A DNA stretch of 64,000 bases from Yeosuana sp043876835 (GTDB lineage Bacteria; Bacteroidota; Bacteroidia; Flavobacteriales; Flavobacteriaceae): positions 297,668 to 361,667 of the forward strand of contig NZ_JBAWJZ010000004.1 in NCBI RefSeq assembly GCF_043876835.1, given 5' to 3'. Every line of letters starts with the position of its first letter. Positions within the stretch are counted from its first letter, which is position 1. The notes beneath the pieces are model-generated. The model was not told where the DNA came from. It searched no databases and saw nothing but the letters and a program-made list of their open reading frames with translations. A program made the translations under genes and the position numbers. Positions 35,278 to 43,252 of the stretch are shown piece after piece.

Positions 35278-35781
35278 TTATAAAATTATATTTTCAATCA
35301 AGCTTTTGTCTAGGTAATTGTTTATTAATGAGTCTTCTATTAAAACAGAATCCATGAAAATGTTTTCTAATTGTTGTTCAGATAATTCGGCTTCAATTAC
35401 AACATTTTTAACAATATAATGATCTAAGTAGTTTTCCATATTGGAGTCTTCTACCATAAGTGATGATATTAAAAAATCACTGTCAAGCAAATCTTGGTTT
35501 ATTAACTTAAAATCTTCTGTATTTGTGATTTGATGTTTAATTTCTTCATCATCATTACTCATCCAAAATGTTATTGAAATGGCAATAATAATAGTTGCCG
35601 CAATAGGATATGCAATAATTGGTCTTAACCAGAAAACAGTTTGTTTTGATTTTTTAGGTTTAATAACCATATTAAGAATATCCTTTTTTGATTTTGCAAA
35701 GTAATCATCAGGAATGTCCATTCCCAATTTGTCTTTGTGCAATTTTGTGATATCTTCTTTATGTAATTTCGATTTTTTCAT
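35278..35781 (-). CDS. Single-pass membrane protein, probable anti-sigma factor
   Basis: 167 residues. A basic cytoplasmic N-terminus (about 1-48) precedes one membrane helix near 50-70 (IIAYPIAATIIIAISITFWM) and an acidic periplasmic C-terminus. It follows the ECF sigma gene by about 50 nt, and the layout is that of an anti-sigma factor. No ZAS zinc motif was seen, so the assignment rests mainly on position and topology. Confidence 0.6.
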   Translation of the reverse strand: MKKSKLHKEDITKLHKDKLGMDIPDDYFAKSKKDILNMVIKPKKSKQTVFWLRPIIAYPIAATIIIAISITFWMSNDDEEIKHQITNTEDFKLINQDLLDSDFLISSLMVEDSNMENYLDHYIVKNVVIEAELSEQQLENIFMDSVLIEDSLINNYLDKSLIENIIL

Positions 35782-35803
35782 GTTGTTGTTTGCTGTGATT
35801 TTG

Positions 35804-35831
35804 TTAGACCTTAGTTCTTTTAAATAGTTTG
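35804..35831 (-). promoter_or_regulatory. Sigma-E-type promoter copy 2, before the anti-sigma gene
   Basis: Minus strand: CAAACTATTT, 8 nt, TAAGGTCTAA, ending 23 nt before the anti-sigma start and lying immediately after the sigma stop codon. It carries the AAACTA-16-TCTAA spacing and matches the copy upstream of the sigma gene in 22 of 28 positions. Confidence 0.6.
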
Positions 35832-35832
35832 T

Positions 35833-36369
35833 TCAGCATTCGGTTAATATTTTGTCTTCTATGGTTTTTACCGCACTGTAATAGGCTGACTTTAGGGTAT
35901 TCTCACTAATGTTTAAAATATTTGATATTTCACGAAAACTCAAATCATCAAAGTATTTCATTTGAAAGACCCGTTGCTGTTTTTTTGGTAGTTTTAAAAT
36001 GAGATTGTTTAATTTTAATTGTAGCTCATTACCATTAAAAAACTCATCTTGTGTTAAGTTTTTAGTATAAGTATTGTTGTGTTCTATTGAAACAGATGTT
36101 TTTGTTTTTTCTAAAAATCTAATGGATTCATTATAGGCAATTCTATACATCCAGGTATGTAAGGCGCTTTTCTCTTCAAATTTGTCAATTCCTTTAAATA
36201 TTCTGATAAAGGTCTCTTGTAATACATCGTTGGCATTGTCATGGGTAATAACTATTTTACGTATATGCCAGTACAACCGTTCTTGATATAAATCAAGCAA
36301 GTCCGAGAAGGCTTCGTTTTTAAGCTTCGGGTTTTTAAGCCTTTCTATAAGTTTGGTATCTTGGTTCAA
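35833..36369 (-). CDS. ECF-type RNA polymerase sigma factor
   Basis: 178 residues, with region 2 near 17-90 (including DVLQETFIRIFKGIDKFEEKSALHTWMYRIAYNESI) and region 4 near 125-175 (LPKKQQRVFQMKYFDDLSFREISNILNISENTLKSA, a helix-turn-helix). Region 3 is absent, as in all ECF factors. It directs RNA polymerase to envelope-stress promoters. It is followed by the putative anti-sigma gene, then the LTxxQ and barrel genes. Its own upstream region and both downstream gaps carry the same ECF-type promoter, pointing to autoregulation. Confidence 0.9.
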   Translation of the reverse strand: MNQDTKLIERLKNPKLKNEAFSDLLDLYQERLYWHIRKIVITHDNANDVLQETFIRIFKGIDKFEEKSALHTWMYRIAYNESIRFLEKTKTSVSIEHNNTYTKNLTQDEFFNGNELQLKLNNLILKLPKKQQRVFQMKYFDDLSFREISNILNISENTLKSAYYSAVKTIEDKILTEC

Positions 36370-36388
36370 AACACAAAGATTTTACTAT

Positions 36389-36416
36389 TTAGACCTTACT
36401 TTTCGCAAATAGTTTG
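36389..36416 (-). promoter_or_regulatory. Sigma-E-type promoter copy 1, before the ECF sigma gene
   Basis: Minus strand: CAAACTATTT, 8 nt, TAAGGTCTAA, ending 20 nt before the sigma start codon. AAACTA and TCTAA stand 16 nt apart, close to the E. coli sigma-E consensus GAACTT-16-TCTRA. The placement allows autoregulation of the sigma gene. Confidence 0.65.
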
Positions 36417-36475
36417 TTTTAAATTACAAAAAAAATATTTATTTAAATTGCATGGGTTTTTATTAGTTTAGTGGT

Positions 36476-37753
36476 ATGCAAGAAGATTTTTTACATTATA
36501 TATGGCGATATAAAAAGTTTGAGTTGTCAAATTTAAAAACGACAGAGAATGAAACTATCTCTATTGTTTCTTTTGGCAGTTATAATCAAAATTCTGGACC
36601 TGATTTTTTTAATGCGCAAATTAAATTAGGCAATCAACTTTGGGCTGGTAATGTAGAAATTCACGTAAAATCGTCTGATTGGTTTTTGCATAATCATGAA
36701 ATGGATTCAAATTATGATAATGTGATTCTTCATGTTGTTTGGGAGCATGATACCAATGTGTTTAGAAAAGATAATTCTGGTATTCCAACTTTAGAGTTGA
36801 AGGATTATGTTTTTAAAGATGCATTGAACAATTATGAAAAGCTTTTTTTAAAATCAGAAAAATGGATTAATTGCGAACTTGATTTTTCAAAGGTTGATGA
36901 TTTTACTGTAAATAATTGGTTGGAGCGTTTGTACTTTGAGCGCCTTGAAAGGAAATCAGAAAATATAAAGCAACTTTTGGTCGATTCTAAAAACGATTGG
37001 GAATCGGTTCTATTTAAAATGTTGGCTAAAAATTTTGGTTTAAAAGTTAATGGTGAAGCTTTTTTGAGTGTTGCTAATTCTTTTGATTTTTCAATAGTTA
37101 GAAAATTGCAATCTAATCAAATGGCATTAGAATCCTTATTTTTCGGGCAATCAGGATTATTGGAAGACGACATACAAGATGCTTACTATTTGAAATTAGC
37201 AAGAGAGTTTGAATTTTTAAAGCAAAAATTCAAAATATCAAACCAGAATGTATTACCTATTCAGTTTTTTAGATTAAGGCCACCAAATTTTCCAACCATT
37301 AGACTGTCTCAATTGGCAAGTTTGTATAACAAAAACCAGAATCTGTTTTCAAAAATCATCGATCTAAAAAGCATTAAAGAATTTTATAATCTTTTTTCGG
37401 TAGAAACTTCATTGTTTTGGGAGTCACATTACACATTCAATAAAGTGTCTAAATCTTCAAAAAAGCAGATTTCTAAATCATTTATAGATTTGTTGTTGAT
37501 TAACACAATTATACCAATTAAGTTTAGTTATGCGCTTCATTTAGGAAAAGAAATAGATGATGAAATTCTAAAATTGGTTCAGGAAATTGCTTCAGAAAAA
37601 AACAGTATCATAGAAAAATTCGAGTCTTTAAAACCAATTTCCACTTCAGCTTTACAATCTCAGGCTTTAATTCAGCTTAAAAATGAATATTGTAATAAAA
37701 ACAAATGTTTACAATGCGCTATTGGTAGTGCAATATTAAAGGGAAATTGTTAA
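36476..37753 (+). CDS. DUF2851 family protein
   Basis: 425 residues, soluble. The N-terminal block EDFLHYIWRYKKFELSNLKT (3-22), GPDFFNAQIKLGNQLWAGNVEIHVKSSDW near 41-69 and HVVWEHD near 89-95 define DUF2851, a Bacteroidota-enriched family of unknown function. The GxDF..A and WAGNVEIH pattern recalls nuclease-like folds, but this is speculative. A C-terminal Cys cluster (CNKNKCLQCAIG) may bind metal. It is divergent from the sigma gene and 8 nt before the PspC gene. Confidence 0.8.
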   Translation: MQEDFLHYIWRYKKFELSNLKTTENETISIVSFGSYNQNSGPDFFNAQIKLGNQLWAGNVEIHVKSSDWFLHNHEMDSNYDNVILHVVWEHDTNVFRKDNSGIPTLELKDYVFKDALNNYEKLFLKSEKWINCELDFSKVDDFTVNNWLERLYFERLERKSENIKQLLVDSKNDWESVLFKMLAKNFGLKVNGEAFLSVANSFDFSIVRKLQSNQMALESLFFGQSGLLEDDIQDAYYLKLAREFEFLKQKFKISNQNVLPIQFFRLRPPNFPTIRLSQLASLYNKNQNLFSKIIDLKSIKEFYNLFSVETSLFWESHYTFNKVSKSSKKQISKSFIDLLLINTIIPIKFSYALHLGKEIDDEILKLVQEIASEKNSIIEKFESLKPISTSALQSQALIQLKNEYCNKNKCLQCAIGSAILKGNC

Positions 37754-37761
37754 TTTGCAGC

Positions 37762-37989
37762 ATGAATATTTTTTATAAAATCTTATTGTATTTTCAAAAA
37801 CGAGGCTATTACGTTTGCCAGCGTATTGCAGACAGATTAGGTATAAGAGCTAAAATAATTAGAACAACTTTTATGTACTTAACTTTTGTAACATTAGGTT
37901 TTGGTTTTGCACTTTACTTATTTATTGCTTTTTGGATGCGTATTAAAGATTTATTGCATACTAAACGTTCATCGGTTTTTGATTTATGA
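37762..37989 (+). CDS. PspC-domain small membrane protein
   Basis: 75 residues from the ATG at 37762; the frame is open 15 nt earlier but would overlap DUF2851. The pattern VCQRIADRLGIRAKIIRTTFMYLTFVTLGFGFALYLFIAFWM matches the PspC domain with one or two membrane segments. PspC senses or transmits phage-shock/envelope stress in other bacteria. It overlaps the K+ channel start by 4 nt, hinting at joint function at the membrane. Confidence 0.8.
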   Translation: MNIFYKILLYFQKRGYYVCQRIADRLGIRAKIIRTTFMYLTFVTLGFGFALYLFIAFWMRIKDLLHTKRSSVFDL

Positions 37990-39005
37990 ATCCACTTTTA
38001 ATTTTTTTTAAGAAAAAAGTTTATACAGCAATATTTTTATTGCTTGCTGTTTTGGCTTCCGGCATAATTGGATTTAGGTTGATTTCAAATTATTCTTGGA
38101 TTGATGCCCTTTACATGACAGTAATTACCATTACAACCGTTGGTTTTGGCGAAGTTGTTCCGCTTGATAACCAATCGAAAGTCTTTACAATTTTTTTAAT
38201 TTTAATAAGTATTGTAGTTGTTGGGTATGCCTTATCGATTATTACCGAATATATTTTGAGCAAAAATAATGTTGAAGAATTAAAACAAAAAAAGATGCAA
38301 AAATTGATTGATAGTTTTAAAAACCACGTTGTTATTTGTGGGTATGGTAGAAACGGAAAACAGGCAGCAATAAAATTGGCAGCCCATAAAAGATCGTTTG
38401 TTGTTATAGAAAAAAACCGGGATGTTATTGAAAAACTTCAAATGGATAATGTACCATATGTAATTGGAAATGCCAATGAAGATGAAATTTTATTGCAGGC
38501 AGGAGTTGATAGAGCATCTTGTTTTATTACTGCTCTACCAAATGATGCCGATAACCTTTTTGTGGTGCTTTCAACTAGGCAAATAAATAAAAACATAAAT
38601 ATTATTAGTCGAGCCTCTCAAGAATCGTCTTATGAAAAATTAAAATTTGCAGGTGCTAATAATGTTATCTTACCCGATAAAATTGGGGGCGATCATATGG
38701 CATCATTGGTTGTGGTTCCTGGCTTAATGGAGTTTCTTGATAATCTCTCGATTGTAGGTAAGTCAAATATAAATATTGAAGAGATTGCAGTTGAAAAATT
38801 ATATGATACTAAACGAGCTAGGACAATTAAAGATTTAGATTTAAGACGAAAAACTGGATGTACAGTTATTGGGTATAAAGATGAAAACGGAGAATATATT
38901 GTAAATCCTGAAGCAGATCTTGAATTAGCTCCAAATTCAAAAATAATTGTATTAGGAAGACCAGAACAGATAGAAGGATTAAATAACGAATATAATATAG
39001 ATTGA
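37986..39005 (+). CDS. Potassium channel with RCK (TrkA) domains
   Basis: 339 residues. Two membrane helices (about 12-30 and 65-88) flank a pore loop with the selectivity filter TVGFGE (about 51-56), then a RCK N-domain with the nucleotide-binding motif VVICGYGRNGKQAA near 113-126, and a C-domain from about 255. This is the Kch/MthK architecture. K+ movement would be gated by the RCK ring. It is coupled to the PspC gene by a 4-nt overlap. Confidence 0.88.
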   Translation: MNPLLIFFKKKVYTAIFLLLAVLASGIIGFRLISNYSWIDALYMTVITITTVGFGEVVPLDNQSKVFTIFLILISIVVVGYALSIITEYILSKNNVEELKQKKMQKLIDSFKNHVVICGYGRNGKQAAIKLAAHKRSFVVIEKNRDVIEKLQMDNVPYVIGNANEDEILLQAGVDRASCFITALPNDADNLFVVLSTRQINKNINIISRASQESSYEKLKFAGANNVILPDKIGGDHMASLVVVPGLMEFLDNLSIVGKSNINIEEIAVEKLYDTKRARTIKDLDLRRKTGCTVIGYKDENGEYIVNPEADLELAPNSKIIVLGRPEQIEGLNNEYNID

Positions 39006-39113
39006 TATAATCAATGATTTTAACAACAGATTTTTTAAAAAACCATTTTTTTTTAGCATCTTGCTGCCTTTTAATAAGAATTTTTCAATAAAACACTAAT
39101 TAACTCCAACCTT

Positions 39114-40793
39114 ATGAAGAAATATCTTCTTTCAATTGTCACTTTAATAATACCTTTTTTAAATTTTGCTCAGCAATCTGCTGAAAAAGGAATTGATGAA
39201 AAAGTTAATGATGCCTTTATGCCATTTGCTACTTGGTGGGAAGGATTTATTTTAACAAGAGTTCCTATTGGAGACTATCAAATTCCTTTTGTTGTGCTTC
39301 TTTTAGTATGCGGAGCAACATTTTTCACTATTTATTTTAAGTTTCCAAGCATTACTAAGTTTTGGACTGCTGTAAGCACCGTTCGTGGAAAATATGTTGA
39401 TATTGAAAAACATGGCGTTGATAAGCTTTATAATAATGATGAAGCTCTAGCTGTTGAAGATATTCCAAATACAATAAGAGACGAAAGTGCTCACGGTGAA
39501 GTTAGTCATTTTCAAGCCTTGGCAACAGCAGTTTCTGGTACTGTAGGTTTAGGAAACATTGCAGGAGTAGCCGTAGCTATTGGTCTTGGTGGTCCAGGTG
39601 CTACTTTTTGGATGATAGTTTGTGGATTATTAGGGATGTCAACAAAATTTGTTGAATGTACACTTGGTGTTGCATATAGAGATATAGGAAAAGATGGTAC
39701 TGTTTATGGAGGCCCTATGTATTATCTTTCAAAAGGATTGAAAGAAAAAGGTTTTGCGACATTTGGTAAAATTTTGGCTTTTATTTTCGCACTACTTTGT
39801 GTGGGCGCTTCTTTTGGAGGAGGTAATGCTTTTCAATCTAATCAGGCAGCCGTTCAAATTTCTTCTTTACTTGGGTTAACTGGAGGTTCTTCTGGTTTTA
39901 TAATTGGAATTATTCTGGCTATAATTGTTGGAGTCGTTATTATTGGAGGTATTAAGCGTATTGCTAGTATCACAGAAAAAATTGTTCCATTTATGGCAGG
40001 TTTATATATTATAGCTTCATTGATAATAATTTTTGCTAATTTCAGTGATATTGGTTTAGCATTCTCATTAATAATTGATGGTGCATTTTCTCCAATGGCA
40101 GGACTTGGTGGTCTTGTAGGAGTTTTAATTGTTGGTTTTCAAAGAGCTGCGTTCTCAAATGAAGCAGGTGCAGGTTCAGCAGCAATTGCCCATTCAGCTG
40201 TACGAACAAAATATCCAGCTTCAGAAGGGATTGTTGCATTACTGGAACCATTTATAGATACGGTTGTAATTTGTACCATGACTGCTTTGGTAATTATTTT
40301 CTTCAATATTAATGGTACAGATCCACAATCTGTTTTCGATTATACAGCACAGCATGGAAGTAGTGTTATTTTAAAAGCTACTGAAATGCCTATTAGTGGT
40401 GTTGATTTAACCTCGATGGCATTTGATTCTGTGATACCGCATTTTTCTTATGTATTAACAATCGCTATAGTCTTATTTGCTTTTTCAACCATGATTTCTT
40501 GGTCATATTATGGTCTTCAATCTTGGAAATATTTATTTGGAAAAGGAAAAACAGCAGACTTGGTTTATAAAGTTTTATTTTTATTATTTGTAGTTATTGG
40601 TGCCGCAGCAACATTAGATGCAGTAATTAAATTCTCTGATGCTATGATTTTAGCATTAGTATTCCCAAACATGGTAGGTCTGTTATTCTTATTTCCTAAA
40701 GTGAGAAAAGAGATGAAAAGATATTTGGATGCTATTTCAATTAAAAAAGAAGCTATTCAAGATGGAGCAGTAGATATTACGAAACATATGTAA
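39114..40793 (+). CDS. Alanine/glycine:cation symporter (AGCS family)
   Basis: 559 residues. A hydrophobic N-terminus (MKKYLLSIVTLIIPFLNFAQQ) precedes about ten membrane helices. The family signature region GTVGLGNIAGVAVAIGLGGPGATFWM near 142-167 and NEAGAGSAAIAHSAVRTKYPASEG near 349-372 are present. It takes up alanine or glycine with Na+. The N-terminal signal-like extension is common in Bacteroidota members. It is monocistronic or has limited read-through into comEA, because a strong hairpin sits right after it. Confidence 0.9.
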   Translation: MKKYLLSIVTLIIPFLNFAQQSAEKGIDEKVNDAFMPFATWWEGFILTRVPIGDYQIPFVVLLLVCGATFFTIYFKFPSITKFWTAVSTVRGKYVDIEKHGVDKLYNNDEALAVEDIPNTIRDESAHGEVSHFQALATAVSGTVGLGNIAGVAVAIGLGGPGATFWMIVCGLLGMSTKFVECTLGVAYRDIGKDGTVYGGPMYYLSKGLKEKGFATFGKILAFIFALLCVGASFGGGNAFQSNQAAVQISSLLGLTGGSSGFIIGIILAIIVGVVIIGGIKRIASITEKIVPFMAGLYIIASLIIIFANFSDIGLAFSLIIDGAFSPMAGLGGLVGVLIVGFQRAAFSNEAGAGSAAIAHSAVRTKYPASEGIVALLEPFIDTVVICTMTALVIIFFNINGTDPQSVFDYTAQHGSSVILKATEMPISGVDLTSMAFDSVIPHFSYVLTIAIVLFAFSTMISWSYYGLQSWKYLFGKGKTADLVYKVLFLLFVVIGAAATLDAVIKFSDAMILALVFPNMVGLLFLFPKVRKEMKRYLDAISIKKEAIQDGAVDITKHM

Positions 40794-40812
40794 CTAATTA
40801 ATACGCCTAAAT

Positions 40813-41673
40813 ATGAAATCCCATTTCAAGTTTTCTAAAAGTCAACGAAATGGGATTTTTTTATTAGTAGTCATTATTATTGCTTTACAATGTATTTATT
40901 TTTTTGTTGACTTTTCAAACCCCAAATATTCAGTTGATACCGATGAATTAAATAGATACCAGCAAGAAATAGACTCATTAAAACAAGTTGAGTTATTGGA
41001 AAAAACTCCAAAAACTTATCCGTTTAATCCTAATTATATAACAGATTATAAAGGTTACACTTTAGGAATGAGTAGTGAAGAAATTGATAGGCTTTTAAAA
41101 TTTAGAAGTCAAGGGGAATGGATTAATTCGGCAAAACAGTTTCAGGAAGTCACACATGTTTCAGATTCGCTTTTAAATAAAATATCACCATTTTTTAAAT
41201 TTCCAGAATGGGTTTCGAAACCAAAGGCAAATACAAATTTCTATAATGATAAATCAAAATCTTTTGAACAAAAAAGAGATTTAAATACTGCAACAGCAAA
41301 ACAACTTCAAACTATAAATGGTATTGGAGAATATTATTCTGAACGTATTATAAAACTTAGGAATACATTTATCGGCGGTTTTATTGCTGATATACAATTG
41401 CAGGATGTAAATGGGCTAACTCATGAGGTTATTGAAAAAATAACCAATGAGTTTACGGTTAAAACTCCCAGACAATTTCAAAAAATCAATTTAAATACTG
41501 CTACAGTCGATCAACTTGTAACTGTTCAGCATATAGATTACGATATTGCTTACAATATTATTGAGCAAAGAAAATTAAGAGAAGGATTTAAGTCTCTGGA
41601 CGAATTAACAAAAGTAAAAGACTTTCCAATTAATAAAATCGAGATAATTAAATTATATTTGTCGCTCGATTAA
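40813..41673 (+). CDS. ComEA-like helix-hairpin-helix DNA-binding protein
   Basis: 286 residues. One membrane helix near 12-31 anchors it, and two helix-hairpin-helix units occur near 155-190 (DLNTATAKQLQTINGIGEYYSERIIKLR) and 222-255 (NLNTATVDQLVTVQHIDYDIAYNIIEQR). ComEA-type proteins bind double-stranded DNA during uptake. The length exceeds that of classical ComEA by an N-terminal segment. A perfect terminator-like hairpin covers codons 2-15. No other competence gene is adjacent, so a role in transformation remains an inference. Confidence 0.8.
   Translation: MKSHFKFSKSQRNGIFLLVVIIIALQCIYFFVDFSNPKYSVDTDELNRYQQEIDSLKQVELLEKTPKTYPFNPNYITDYKGYTLGMSSEEIDRLLKFRSQGEWINSAKQFQEVTHVSDSLLNKISPFFKFPEWVSKPKANTNFYNDKSKSFEQKRDLNTATAKQLQTINGIGEYYSERIIKLRNTFIGGFIADIQLQDVNGLTHEVIEKITNEFTVKTPRQFQKINLNTATVDQLVTVQHIDYDIAYNIIEQRKLREGFKSLDELTKVKDFPINKIEIIKLYLSLD
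40816..40866 (+). terminator. Terminator-like hairpin inside the 5' end of comEA
   Basis: AAATCCCATTTC (40816-40827) pairs perfectly with GAAATGGGATTT (40847-40858), a 12-bp stem followed by a T tract. It is placed 22 nt after the symporter stop and inside codons 2-15 of the ComEA-like gene. Confidence 0.75.
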
Positions 41674-41695
41674 AAAAAACAATAAAATAGCGTGT

Positions 41696-42862
41696 ATGAA
41701 TAGTATGTACTTCACAGAAGAACATAAGCTTTTTAGAGAGAGTATTCAAGATTTTTTAAAAAAAGAAGTAGTTCCGCACATTGATAAGTGGGAAAAATCC
41801 GGAACCATTGAAAGATTTATTTGGAAGAAATTCGGAGACATGGGCTTTTTCGGAATTTCTTATCCTGAAGCCTACGGAGGGTTAAACCTAGATCTTTTTT
41901 ATGCAGTTATTCTGTTAGAGGAACTTCAAAAAATTAACTCTGGTGGTTTTGCTGCGGCCATATGGGCACACATGTATTTAGCAATGACACATTTAAATAA
42001 AGAAGGCAGTCATGAGATAAAACAACAGTATTTAGTGCCAAGTATTTCCGGTGATAAAATAGGCTGTTTATGTATTTCAGAACCGTTTGGTGGAAGTGAT
42101 GTTGCAGGTATGCGAACTACTGCTGTAAAAGATGGTGATCATTATATTATTAATGGTTCAAAAACATTTATTACAAACGGAGTTTATAGTGATTATTTAG
42201 TAGTTGCGGCAAAAACAAATCCTGAATTGGGAAATAAAGGAATAAGCATTTTTGTAGTTGATAGAGATTCAAAAGGTTTGTCGGCTACCAAACTAGATAA
42301 GTTAGGTTGGAATGCTTCAGATACAGGGGAAATAGCGTTCGACAATGTTAAAATTCCAGCTACCAAACTTTTAGGAAAGGAAAATGCTGGCTTTGGTTAT
42401 ATCATGCAGCATTTTGCTTTAGAAAGATTAATTATGGGGATTAATGCACATGCCAGAGCAGAATATGCTTTAGAATATGTGTTAGAATATATGTCGCATA
42501 GAGAAGCTTTTGGAAGAACCATTGATAAATTTCAAGCCTTACGTCATAGTATTGCCGATTTATATACAGAGATGGAAATATGCAAAGAGTTTAATTACTC
42601 TGTTGCTTACAGGTTGAATAATAATGAATATATGGTTAAAGAAGCTTCCATGTCTAAACTAAAATCAACTAAAATGGCTGATGAGGTTATCTATCAATGT
42701 CTTCAATTTATGGGCGGTTATGGATACATGGAAAATTATCCAATGGCACGACTTTTAAGAGATAGTAGGTTAGGGCCAATAGGCGGAGGAACCTCAGAAA
42801 TACTAAGAGAAATATTGGCTAGAATTATTATTGATAAAAAAGAATACAAGCCCGTAACATAA
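41696..42862 (+). CDS. Acyl-CoA dehydrogenase
   Basis: 388 residues, FAD-dependent. N-terminal helices (1-115), FAD-binding CISEPFGGSDVAGMRTTAV near 123-141 and the C-terminal GGYGYMENYPMARLLRDSRLGPIGGGTSEI near 341-370 are conserved. The Glu that serves as base near the C-terminus in medium-chain enzymes is replaced by Gly (GGGTSEI); Glu256 in HARAEYAL matches the long-chain/isovaleryl-type position, so activity is probably retained. The substrate is unknown. ATG 41696 is the first start; ATG 41705 is an alternative. Confidence 0.88.
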   Translation: MNSMYFTEEHKLFRESIQDFLKKEVVPHIDKWEKSGTIERFIWKKFGDMGFFGISYPEAYGGLNLDLFYAVILLEELQKINSGGFAAAIWAHMYLAMTHLNKEGSHEIKQQYLVPSISGDKIGCLCISEPFGGSDVAGMRTTAVKDGDHYIINGSKTFITNGVYSDYLVVAAKTNPELGNKGISIFVVDRDSKGLSATKLDKLGWNASDTGEIAFDNVKIPATKLLGKENAGFGYIMQHFALERLIMGINAHARAEYALEYVLEYMSHREAFGRTIDKFQALRHSIADLYTEMEICKEFNYSVAYRLNNNEYMVKEASMSKLKSTKMADEVIYQCLQFMGGYGYMENYPMARLLRDSRLGPIGGGTSEILREILARIIIDKKEYKPVT

Positions 42863-42877
42863 TTTTTTAAATATTAA

Positions 42878-42907
42878 TTGTTAATTATCAATTAGTTTAT
42901 ATATTTG
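42878..42907 (+). promoter_or_regulatory. Promoter of rpsU
   Basis: TTG (42878-42880), exactly 19 nt, then TATATTTG (42900-42907). It is one of the best-formed TTG/TAnnTTTG promoters in the window. Confidence 0.7.
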
Positions 42908-42926
42908 CAAACCGAAATTTAAAAGA

Positions 42927-42934
42927 GAGGAGGT
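42927..42934 (+). promoter_or_regulatory. Strong Shine-Dalgarno sequence of rpsU
   Basis: GAGGAGGT is placed about 9 nt before the ATG at 42944. Flavobacterial genes normally lack Shine-Dalgarno sequences because S21 with its neighbours covers the anti-SD of 16S rRNA. A strong SD here fits published autoregulation of bS21 synthesis in Flavobacterium johnsoniae. Confidence 0.75.
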
Positions 42935-42943
42935 TAAGACACT

Positions 42944-43141
42944 ATGTTAATAATACCAATAAAAGAAGGAGAAAATATAGATAGAGCGCTAAAGCGTTTT
43001 AAAAGAAAGTTCGATAAAACAGGCATTAAACGTCAGTTACAAACACGTAAACAATTTACAAAGCCTTCAGTAGAACGTAGAGCTCAAGTACAAAAAGCTC
43101 AATATATTCAAGGTTTAAGAGATGCGGAAGACAATATTTAA
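42944..43141 (+). CDS. rpsU: 30S ribosomal protein bS21
   Basis: 65 residues; LIIPIKEGENIDRALKRFKRKFDKTG at the start and the basic RRAQVQKAQYIQ region mark bS21. In Bacteroidota bS21 helps occlude the 3' end of 16S rRNA. It has a separate promoter, an unusual strong SD and a terminator after the gene, so it is a single-gene unit. Confidence 0.95.
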   Translation: MLIIPIKEGENIDRALKRFKRKFDKTGIKRQLQTRKQFTKPSVERRAQVQKAQYIQGLRDAEDNI

Positions 43142-43164
43142 TTGTTTTTAATCTCATATAATTT

Positions 43165-43193
43165 AATTCCCACTTTATGTGGGAATTTTTTTT
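43165..43193 (+). terminator. Intrinsic terminator of rpsU
   Basis: AATTCCCAC, loop TTTAT, GTGGGAATT, then an extended T tract, 23 nt after the rpsU stop. Confidence 0.85.
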
Positions 43194-43252
43194 GCCCAAA
43201 ACTTAAATACAAATAAAACTTTGTACATTTAGCAGAAGCCTTAATTAGAAAC

